NCBI GenBank assembly: GCA_937874965.1
Contig: CALNCD010000124.1
Coordinates: 1 to 12,251 of the forward strand
Origin: an uncultured Erysipelotrichaceae bacterium
GTDB taxonomy: Bacteria > Bacillota_I > Bacilli_A > Erysipelotrichales > Erysipelotrichaceae
DNA length: 12,251 nucleotides
Direction of reading: 5' to 3'
In this document: piece by piece, positions 7,460 to 12,251 of the stretch
Layout: each line of letters starts with the position of its first letter
Numbering within the stretch: position 1 is the first letter of the stretch
The notes under the pieces: generated by a model
Told to the model about the DNA's origin: nothing
Seen by the model: the letters and a program-made list of their open reading frames with translations, nothing else
Database searches by the model: none
Translations under genes and position numbers: made by a program

Positions 7460-7487
7460 CGATAAGAAGTTTTTGGCACTCGATAAG
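7460..7487 (+). promoter_or_regulatory. CGATAAG direct repeats flanking the -35, possible operator
   Basis: CGATAAG occurs at 7460-7466 and again at 7481-7487, exactly 21 bp apart (two helical turns), one copy upstream of and one copy downstream of the -35 hexamer at 7473-7478. That spacing would place both on the same DNA face, as expected for a regulator touching the -35 region. There is no other support. Confidence 0.3.
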
Positions 7488-7501
7488 TGATGTGATATAA
7501 T
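7473..7501 (+). promoter_or_regulatory. Near-consensus sigma-A promoter for the second gene block
   Basis: TTGGCA (7473-7478) and a perfect TATAAT (7496-7501) are separated by the ideal 17 nt, and the -10 is extended by TG (7493-7494). This is the best promoter in the window. Transcription would start near 7508, giving a leader of about 150 nt before the O-antigen-ligase-like gene at 7658. It implies that the second block can be expressed independently of the first. Confidence 0.8.
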
Positions 7502-7507
7502 ATCCCT

Positions 7508-7540
7508 GTATTGCCTGCCTAAAAGGTAGTGGTATTGCCT
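7508..7540 (+). repeat. 9-bp direct repeat GTATTGCCT around a small hairpin
   Basis: GTATTGCCT is present exactly at 7508-7516 and 7532-7540, at the predicted 5' end of the leader transcript. Between and partly within the copies, CTGCCT (7515-7520) can pair with AGGTAG (7524-7529) with one G-U pair and a 3-nt loop. The arrangement sits right at the predicted transcription start and could affect initiation or leader folding. Function is unknown. Confidence 0.4.
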
Positions 7541-7548
7541 TTGTTTCA

Positions 7549-7585
7549 GACGTTGAAGCAGAGGACGGTGATTTCTAAAAACGTC
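7549..7585 (+). repeat. Inverted repeat GACGTT/AACGTC in the leader
   Basis: GACGTT (7549-7554) and AACGTC (7580-7585) are perfect complements separated by 25 nt in the predicted 5' leader. A 6-bp stem with a large loop is weak alone, but it may be part of a larger leader fold. It matches no riboswitch class that I know. Confidence 0.3.
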
Positions 7586-7602
7586 AAATTGTGTTTATAT
7601 TA

Positions 7603-7660
7603 GAGAAAGGAAAGTACTGCTGATTATCGGATTATTTAAAGCAGTATATGGAATGGAATG
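7603..7660 (+). promoter_or_regulatory. Shine-Dalgarno separated from the start codon by a hairpin
   Basis: A good Shine-Dalgarno, GAGAAAGGAAAG (7603-7614), lies 46 nt before the ATG at 7658, too far for direct use. Between them TACTGCT (7615-7621) and AGCAGTA (7640-7646) form a perfect 7-bp stem, extendable by one G-U pair, with an 18-nt loop. Folding would bring the site to about 12 nt from the ATG at 7658. The start region reads as two ATGGA units and then ATG, placing ATGs at 7648, 7653 and 7658 in three different frames; the first two terminate after 6 and 2 codons. Only the third opens the long frame. Confidence 0.4.
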
Positions 7661-9022
7661 AATTCTAAACGTAGTTATCAGATGAGATTAAGTGATCAGA
7701 AACAATGGATTCGAACACTGATATTTGTTTCTGAGGTGTTACTCTCTGTTATAATGCTGGAGGTAATCGTTGGAAATGGCGGCCGGTGGATTTCTATCGG
7801 ACCTCTGACTCCGCGCATGATCATGGCTTTGGCTGTATTTGTTTTATCATTTCCGGTGGTGATTTATTATGCACGGGAACTCTTTACGTTTCTGCATATC
7901 AAGTTACTGCTGGTCTTTTTTGTCTATCTGGCCATTTCCAGTGTGATTGGTTATTTCAATAGGAATTCATTACGAGTGATTTTTGGAGATTGGACGTCGT
8001 TCTATATGCTTTTTCTTGTTCCGATTGTCACGCTAATTGCCATTCAGGAACAAGCGATTAAACAGCGGATCAAGACGATCAGCACAGTTATCGTCATCGG
8101 TGCAGGTATTTTAACTCTATTTACAATCGGGTATCATTTCATTTATCAAAGCGTGCCTCAGGCATCCCGTATTGTTTTGGAAAAAGCACTTTCTGATCTG
8201 CAGTTTGGAGGAGTTGCTTTATTAGGTGATTCAATTGCACGGGTTTATTTGCGTTCGCAGATTTTCATTCCGATTGCGATTTTCATTTTACTGGCATCCC
8301 TGATCCAAACAAAAAGCAGGCAATGGATTAAAATCGTCGTTTTGGGTGTTTTGTATTTCGGACTCTTATTGACCTTTACCCGGTCATACTGGATTGCGAC
8401 ATTTGTTGCTTTTGTGATCCTGCTGGTTTTAAATAGGCATCAGTATAAGCGGCTGTTCAAAGTCTTTGCCATTTCAATCTTGCCTTTTTTAATTCTTCAA
8501 GGGGCATCTCAGCTCGTTTATCATGAAAATGCAACGTTGGTTGGATTCCAGAGAATTGTCTTGTCTTATACGCCTACGAATGAGAATCCTGGACTCGTTG
8601 ATAATCCAAATGATAATCCTGCTAATCAATCTGAATCAGATTCACTTCGGAATCAGTTGAAAAGTTATTTGTTCAATGCGATTGGAAAGTCACCTATTGT
8701 TGGTCACGGCGCTGGATATGTTGTCGCTGAGTCGAGACCGCAAGGTTGGACAGAGTACTTTTATTTTGATTTGGTCGCGAAATACGGAATTATCGGGTGT
8801 GTGTCCTTCCTTAGCTTCTTGCTTAGCCTTATCTATCCGTTAGTAGTTAATCGTAAGCAGAGGTACATGGATGTTGCCTTGACGACAATGTCGATCTTAA
8901 TGGTTGTTTCTTACTTCAATCCTTATCTCAATAATGCAATCGGACTTCCTGCCTTACTTTATGTTGTCTTTATTGCCGCATCCACGCAGAACCGTCAGAT
9001 TCAAGTTATAGAGACGTTATGA
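7658..9022 (+). CDS. O-antigen ligase / polymerase family membrane protein
   Basis: A polytopic membrane protein of 454 aa with about ten or more hydrophobic segments (for example residues 20-37, 55-72, 82-98, 116-130, 141-161, 202-217, 224-240, 245-258, 378-395). Family features of the O-antigen ligase/Wzy_C group are visible: LLTFTRSYW (237-245), a large hydrophilic external loop at about 285-370 that includes an Asn/Pro/Asp-rich stretch near 308-323, GHGAGY (349-354), and FDLVAKYGIIGC just before a late helix. Such proteins polymerise repeat units or attach finished chains to a carrier. It belongs to a different family from the polymerase at 5903. The ATG at 7658 lacks a close ribosome site, and the next in-frame ATG (7682) has none either. 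It has its own promoter upstream. Confidence 0.87.
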   Translation: MNSKRSYQMRLSDQKQWIRTLIFVSEVLLSVIMLEVIVGNGGRWISIGPLTPRMIMALAVFVLSFPVVIYYARELFTFLHIKLLLVFFVYLAISSVIGYFNRNSLRVIFGDWTSFYMLFLVPIVTLIAIQEQAIKQRIKTISTVIVIGAGILTLFTIGYHFIYQSVPQASRIVLEKALSDLQFGGVALLGDSIARVYLRSQIFIPIAIFILLASLIQTKSRQWIKIVVLGVLYFGLLLTFTRSYWIATFVAFVILLVLNRHQYKRLFKVFAISILPFLILQGASQLVYHENATLVGFQRIVLSYTPTNENPGLVDNPNDNPANQSESDSLRNQLKSYLFNAIGKSPIVGHGAGYVVAESRPQGWTEYFYFDLVAKYGIIGCVSFLSFLLSLIYPLVVNRKQRYMDVALTTMSILMVVSYFNPYLNNAIGLPALLYVVFIAASTQNRQIQVIETL

Positions 9023-9033
9023 GTTTAGCCAAC

Positions 9034-9041
9034 AAAGGAGG
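9034..9041 (+). promoter_or_regulatory. Strong Shine-Dalgarno that fixes the start of the GFS-like gene
   Basis: AAAGGAGG lies 4 nt before the ATG at 9046, the first codon of the Rossmann fold. An in-frame ATG at 9019 overlaps the previous stop (ATGA), but its nine extra codons encode the site itself and no conserved residues. The 9046 start is therefore preferred; the 9019 start cannot be excluded. Confidence 0.75.
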
Positions 9042-9045
9042 ACCT

Positions 9046-9951
9046 ATGTTAAAAATATACATTGCTGGCAGTGATGGCATGATTGGTTCACAGCTTTTTG
9101 AATCCTTGAGTGAATCCTACGAAGTTATTGGAACTACTTACCAGAATTTAGATTTACTGGATTATGCGTCTGTCTATGAGTATGTGCATCAGCATCAGCC
9201 GGATGTGATTATCCTAACTGCAGCCAAGGTTGGGGGCGGCCATGCAATTTCCAGTAATCCCATTTCATTTTATGAAGATAATGTATCCATCCAGACCAAT
9301 ATTATGCGGGCTGCTTGTGCCAATGGGATTACTCGGGTGATTCTTCTGGCTTCTGCGGCGATTTATCCTGCTGAAGTTGAGGGTAAAATCAAAGAGACCG
9401 ATTTAATGAAGGGACCTTTGGACCATGTCCAAGAGTCATATGCTTTAGCAAAGCTGTCCGGGGTTTACCAATCCCGTTACTACAATCAGCAGAAGGGAAC
9501 CAAGTACGTGACTCTTGTGCCTGCAAACTTGATTGCGAATCGTGATAACGGCCAAGTTGTCTTCTCATTGATGAAACAGATGATGGCGGCAAAGCAGAAT
9601 AATACGCCTGAAGTGGTTCTTTGGGGCAGCGGTAATCAACGGCGGGAGTTTGTTTTTATCGATGACGTTATTCATGCGCTCAAGCTTCTGTTGAAAAACT
9701 ATGATCAGCTAGAGTTTGACTTGTACAATGTCGGAAGAGATGAAGATATTTCCATTCGTGATTTATCATATATGATCAAGTCAATTACCGGTTATCAAGG
9801 CAAGCTCGTCTTTGATGCCAGCAAGCCTGAAGGAGTTGCCAAGCGTCTTTTGGATTCTTCGCAGATTATGGCTCTTGGTTATCAGCCGACGGCCGATCTT
9901 GAAGAAGGCATCCTTGCGATATACAATCAGGTTCTGAGGAATCAGCAATGA
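9046..9951 (+). CDS. GDP-L-fucose-synthase-like SDR lacking the epimerase residues
   Basis: An extended SDR of 301 aa, close in layout to GDP-L-fucose synthase. Motifs are AGSDGMIGSQL (7-17) for NADP, TAAKVGGGHA (58-67), the Ser103 region LLASAAIYP (100-108), YALAK (132-136) with the catalytic Tyr and Lys, WGSGNQRREFVFIDD (193-207), and FDASKPEG (256-263) followed by KRLLD. Fucose synthase performs a 3,5-epimerisation using a Cys and a His before its reduction step. Here the SSCIYP cysteine is Ala105, and the His of the SNSHVIP segment is replaced by Gln170 in a region shortened by about six residues. I infer a 4-keto reductase, perhaps making a 6-deoxy sugar without 3,5-epimerisation, or an enzyme on another nucleotide sugar. 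No GDP-mannose 4,6-dehydratase is in the window. The next gene overlaps it as ATGA. Confidence 0.88.
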   Translation: MLKIYIAGSDGMIGSQLFESLSESYEVIGTTYQNLDLLDYASVYEYVHQHQPDVIILTAAKVGGGHAISSNPISFYEDNVSIQTNIMRAACANGITRVILLASAAIYPAEVEGKIKETDLMKGPLDHVQESYALAKLSGVYQSRYYNQQKGTKYVTLVPANLIANRDNGQVVFSLMKQMMAAKQNNTPEVVLWGSGNQRREFVFIDDVIHALKLLLKNYDQLEFDLYNVGRDEDISIRDLSYMIKSITGYQGKLVFDASKPEGVAKRLLDSSQIMALGYQPTADLEEGILAIYNQVLRNQQ

Positions 9952-10496
9952 TTCGGATTCTTTGGGCGATACGTGCCATTTTCTATAAACTTCGATTTAA
10001 GGCAATCGGTTCACAATCCTATATGGGCCGGCCGATCTTCTTAAAAGGCACCAGACAGGTTTCATTGGGCAAACGGGTACGGATTTTTCCCGGGGCCCGC
10101 ATTGAAACGCATGGCGATGGCCATATTTCAATCGGAGATAATGTCTCCATCGGCCAGAATCTCCATATCGTTTCCGGGAAATCAGTTACTATTCAAGCCA
10201 ATACGACAATTTCATCCAATGTCATGATTACTGATCTTAACCATGGGTATGAAATCATTGATCAGCATATTATGGATCAGCCGCATCAGCTGCTGGAAAC
10301 AACAATCGGTGAAAACAGTTTTATCGGTACGGGGGCTGTGATTTTACCTGGCAGTCATTTAGGCAGACAGGTTATTGTCGGGGCTAATGCAGTCGTTTCC
10401 GGAACATTCCCCGACTATTGCGTTATTGCGGGTGTTCCTGCACGGATTGTGAAGCGCTATAATGCGAAAACAGAACGCTGGGAGAAGAATGTATGA
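9948..10496 (+). CDS. Hexapeptide-repeat (left-handed beta-helix) O-acetyltransferase
   Basis: A 182-aa acyltransferase of the WcaF/WbbJ/maltose-acetyltransferase type, expected to use acetyl-CoA to O-acetylate a sugar of the polymer or its precursor. Hexapeptide repeats of the [LIV]-G-x-x form run through the protein: SIGDNVSIGQNLHI (61-74), TIQANTTISSNVMI (81-94), TIGENSFIGTGAVI (119-132) and VIVGANAVVSG (142-152), ending with CVIAGVPARIVKRY, the family's usual closing motif. DLNHGYE (96-102) contains the probable catalytic His99. A short N-terminal segment (1-20) is hydrophobic and basic and may contact the membrane. The start overlaps the preceding stop as ATGA, and its own stop overlaps the next start in the same way. 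The acceptor sugar cannot be determined. Confidence 0.92.
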   Translation: MIRILWAIRAIFYKLRFKAIGSQSYMGRPIFLKGTRQVSLGKRVRIFPGARIETHGDGHISIGDNVSIGQNLHIVSGKSVTIQANTTISSNVMITDLNHGYEIIDQHIMDQPHQLLETTIGENSFIGTGAVILPGSHLGRQVIVGANAVVSGTFPDYCVIAGVPARIVKRYNAKTERWEKNV

Positions 10497-11203
10497 TATC
10501 AGTTTGTATCGCGACTTACAATGGTGAAGCTTTTGTGCTTGAACAGCTGCAGTCGATTCTGAAGCAGCTTGGAAGTGATGATGAAGTCATCATTTCAGAT
10601 GATCACTCCAATGATCGTACTCTTGAGCTTATCCGAGGACTCAATGATTCACGGATTACGGTGATGCTGAATTCATTGGAAAACGGCTATACCCGTAACT
10701 TTGAAAATGCACTCCTGCATTCAAAAGGGGATATTATCTTCCTTGCGGATCAGGATGATGTCTGGGCAGACAACAAAGTTCAAGTTGTTCTTCAAGCGCT
10801 TGAATCCAGTGATTTTGTTGTCTCGGATGCCGCAATCACGGATGGTCAGTTACAGGTGACATTTCCCTCCCACTTTGAGCGGAATAACACCCAGCAAGGC
10901 TTCTGGACAAATTTCCTGAAAACCCGGTATATCGGGGCCTGCATGGCATTCAGGCGTCCGGTTCTAGAGACCGCATTGCCATTTCCGAAAAAGCAGAAGT
11001 ATTGTGCGCATGATTATTGGATTGCGGTCGTTGCCGAGCGTTTCTACACCGTTAAGCTGATTCATGAACCTTTGGTTCTGTATCGCAGACATGGCGGCAA
11101 TGCACTTAACGGCGGTGAAAAGAGTACCAATTCAATCCTGAAGCGGCTGCTGACGCGTATTTACGTCTTCGGCTGCCTTCTGGGACGAAAGAAGGCAGTA
11201 TGA
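10493..11203 (+). CDS. GT2 family glycosyltransferase, short form
   Basis: A 236-aa inverting GT-A glycosyltransferase. It begins at the first strand (ISVCIATYNGEAF), with ISDDHSND (34-41) for nucleotide binding, NGYTRNFENAL (64-74) and FLADQDDVW (83-91) as the metal-binding cluster. HDYW downstream fits the catalytic segment, followed by LVLYRRHGGNALN, typical of capsule rhamnosyltransferase-like enzymes (compare YRQHERNVVG in the 4106 gene). It lacks the roughly 60 C-terminal residues found in that gene. The ATG overlaps the previous stop as ATGA, with GGGAGAAG at 10480-10487 as ribosome site. It is probably a paralogue of the 4106 enzyme that adds a different residue or linkage in the same repeat unit; this is inferred from shared motifs only. 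Confidence 0.92.
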   Translation: MISVCIATYNGEAFVLEQLQSILKQLGSDDEVIISDDHSNDRTLELIRGLNDSRITVMLNSLENGYTRNFENALLHSKGDIIFLADQDDVWADNKVQVVLQALESSDFVVSDAAITDGQLQVTFPSHFERNNTQQGFWTNFLKTRYIGACMAFRRPVLETALPFPKKQKYCAHDYWIAVVAERFYTVKLIHEPLVLYRRHGGNALNGGEKSTNSILKRLLTRIYVFGCLLGRKKAV

Positions 11204-11997
11204 CAATCGCGATTGTGATGGTGGTCTATAATGAGGCTATCGTGAATACACCTGTGTATCGTTGCTTTACAGCACTGGATCATGATTGTTTCAGACTGTA
11301 TGTGTCAGATAACAGCACCGATCAGGCAATTCTGGATCAAAATGTGGAAGTGGCTGGTATCAGATACAAGGCCAACGGCGGAAATATCGGGTTGAGTAAA
11401 GCGTATAATTCATGGATAAGCGAAAGTCTCAATGACGTTGATACCTACCTGATTTTTGATCAGGATACACCGGTTTCCAAGGGTTACTTTGATACAGTGC
11501 TTCATGATCTGCAGCAGAATCCGGATGTTCTGGTTCTCGTGCCGTCAGTCACTGCAGGTGATCTTAAAATGTCACCGTTGGTCTTTGATCCGGTAAAGAT
11601 TGCTGTCGATGGCGATGCGGAGCATGCCGAAGCGATTATGTTTATCAACTCAGGAAGTGTCATTCGAAGTGATGTCTATCGGCAGGTAGGCTTCTATAAT
11701 GAAGCGATGTTCCTAGACTGTGTGGATTATGACTTTTCCCTGAAATGTGCTCGGCATGCCATCCCGATCAAACGTTTGAACACAACGCTTCAACAGAACT
11801 TCTCGGGGGTTGAGTCTTCGGGCTTGAGCCGTGACTTGAAGCGCTTCAAGATTTACATCAAGGACTTCAGAATTCTGCAAGAAAATCCGGAAGTCTCTGA
11901 AAAATCCGGACGGCTTTTGTGGAAACGTGCATTGAAATTGGCTGTGAAGTACAAGTCTTTCGCCCCATTGATGGCGATCAGGAGGAATCAGGAATGA
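11200..11997 (+). CDS. GT2 family glycosyltransferase, RfbN/WsaF-like rhamnosyltransferase type
   Basis: A 265-aa glycosyltransferase of a GT2 branch distinct from the other three. It opens IAIVMVVYNE (3-12), then VSDNSTDQ (35-42) for nucleotide binding, NGGNIGLSKAYN (59-70), a motif frequent in rhamnosyltransferases, and LIFDQDTPV (84-92), in which a DQD triplet replaces DxDD. INSGSVIR, the NEAMFLDCVDYDFSLK block and the following RHAIPIKRL are also characteristic of that branch. The start overlaps the previous stop as ATGA, and its own TGA overlaps the rfbA start. Direct coupling to dTDP-rhamnose synthesis makes a rhamnosyltransferase role attractive, but the donor is not proven. Confidence 0.92.
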   Translation: MTIAIVMVVYNEAIVNTPVYRCFTALDHDCFRLYVSDNSTDQAILDQNVEVAGIRYKANGGNIGLSKAYNSWISESLNDVDTYLIFDQDTPVSKGYFDTVLHDLQQNPDVLVLVPSVTAGDLKMSPLVFDPVKIAVDGDAEHAEAIMFINSGSVIRSDVYRQVGFYNEAMFLDCVDYDFSLKCARHAIPIKRLNTTLQQNFSGVESSGLSRDLKRFKIYIKDFRILQENPEVSEKSGRLLWKRALKLAVKYKSFAPLMAIRRNQE

Positions 11998-12251
11998 AAG
12001 GAATAATTTTAGCCGGAGGATCAGGAACGCGACTGTATCCGCTCACCCGTGTTACCAGCAAGCAGTTATTGCCGATTTATGATAAACCAATGATTTATTA
12101 TCCGTTGAGTACGTTGATGTTGGCGGGGATTCATGAGATCCTCATTATTTCGACGCCTCAGGATCTGCCTAATTTTGAACGTTTGCTTGGAGACGGCAGC
12201 CATTTCGGTATTCAGTTATCCTATAAGGTCCAGCCCTCACCCGATGGATTG
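11994..12251 (+). CDS. rfbA: Glucose-1-phosphate thymidylyltransferase, partial (right edge)
   Basis: The first 86 codons of RmlA/RfbA, which converts glucose-1-phosphate and dTTP to dTDP-glucose, the first step toward dTDP-L-rhamnose. The start MKGIILAGGSGTRLYPLT (residues 1-18) is the nucleotide-binding signature, followed by SKQLLPIYDKPMIYYPLSTL (22-41), LIISTP (50-55), LLGDGSHFGI (64-73) and QPSPDGL (80-86), all diagnostic of the family. The ATG overlaps the previous glycosyltransferase stop as ATGA. The frame is open to the last base of the window, so the gene is cut by the edge and not broken. rmlC, rmlB and rmlD would be expected beyond it. Confidence 0.96.
   Translation, partial: MKGIILAGGSGTRLYPLTRVTSKQLLPIYDKPMIYYPLSTLMLAGIHEILIISTPQDLPNFERLLGDGSHFGIQLSYKVQPSPDGL

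Larger units (their letters stand above)
7259..7657 (+). other. 399-base intergenic region with promoter and structured leader
   Basis: This is the only sizeable gap in an otherwise overlapping gene run. I see no protein of convincing length; the longest candidate with a ribosome site is a 26-codon frame at 7282-7362. The 3' half contains a near-consensus promoter (7473-7501) and then a leader of about 150 nt with a direct repeat, two inverted repeats and a hairpin near the start codon of the next gene. The 5' half contains two copies of TTTrCTTGTTGAAAA at 7351-7365 and 7386-7400. No rho-independent terminator with a T-run is visible after the first polymerase gene, so read-through from the first block is possible. 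Confidence 0.7.

Noticed and set aside
1..12251. tRNA or rRNA genes, CRISPR arrays, insertion sequences and toxin-antitoxin genes
   Set aside because: I saw no cloverleaf, spaced palindromic repeat array, transposase motif or terminal inverted repeats anywhere in the window.

Overview
This window is a contiguous piece of a surface-polysaccharide (capsule, exopolysaccharide or cell-wall glycan) biosynthesis locus. All genes lie on the plus strand and it reads as a Bacillota-type (Firmicutes) accessory locus. The support for that is purine-rich Shine-Dalgarno sites before most starts, sigma-A-like promoters with TGnTATAAT extended -10 elements, tightly overlapping genes and a Wzy-dependent-pathway gene set. 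I cannot name the genus. An intestinal or host-associated Bacillota lineage is plausible but unproven.

Layout. Positions 1-105 hold the promoter and leader. From 106 a first transcription block runs to 7258: UDP-galactopyranose mutase (glf, making the Galf donor), a GT2 glycosyltransferase, an IspD/TarI-like cytidylyltransferase preceded by a possible 11-codon minicistron, an extended SDR of dehydratase/decarboxylase type, a second GT2, a LicD-family phosphotransferase, and a repeat-unit polymerase of the Wzy type. Positions 7259-7657 are a 399-base non-coding gap with a near-consensus promoter and a structured leader of about 150 nt. The second block starts at 7658 with an O-antigen ligase/polymerase-like membrane protein. 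It continues with a GDP-fucose-synthase-like SDR, a hexapeptide-repeat acyltransferase, two more GT2 enzymes, and the first 86 codons of glucose-1-phosphate thymidylyltransferase (rfbA/rmlA), which runs off the right edge.

How the genes fit together (inference). glf and rfbA indicate galactofuranose and dTDP-L-rhamnose donors. The four GT2 enzymes would build a repeat unit of several sugars. The cytidylyltransferase, SDR and LicD genes look like a module that makes a CDP-activated polyol or modified sugar and transfers its phosphate-linked group onto the glycan. The acyltransferase would decorate a sugar. One or both membrane proteins would polymerise or attach the chain. No initiating phosphoglycosyltransferase, flippase (Wzx), chain-length regulator or GDP-mannose 4,6-dehydratase is present here, so the locus extends beyond the window.

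The most unusual points are: (i) the IspD-SDR-LicD module, which parallels human ISPD/CRPPA with fukutin/FKRP; (ii) the GDP-fucose-synthase-like enzyme that keeps the reductase Ser-Tyr-Lys but has lost both epimerase residues (Cys to Ala, His to Gln with a deletion); (iii) two polymerase/ligase-like proteins of different families, the second under its own promoter; and (iv) an odd start region in which a hairpin separates a good Shine-Dalgarno from three ATGs in three frames.
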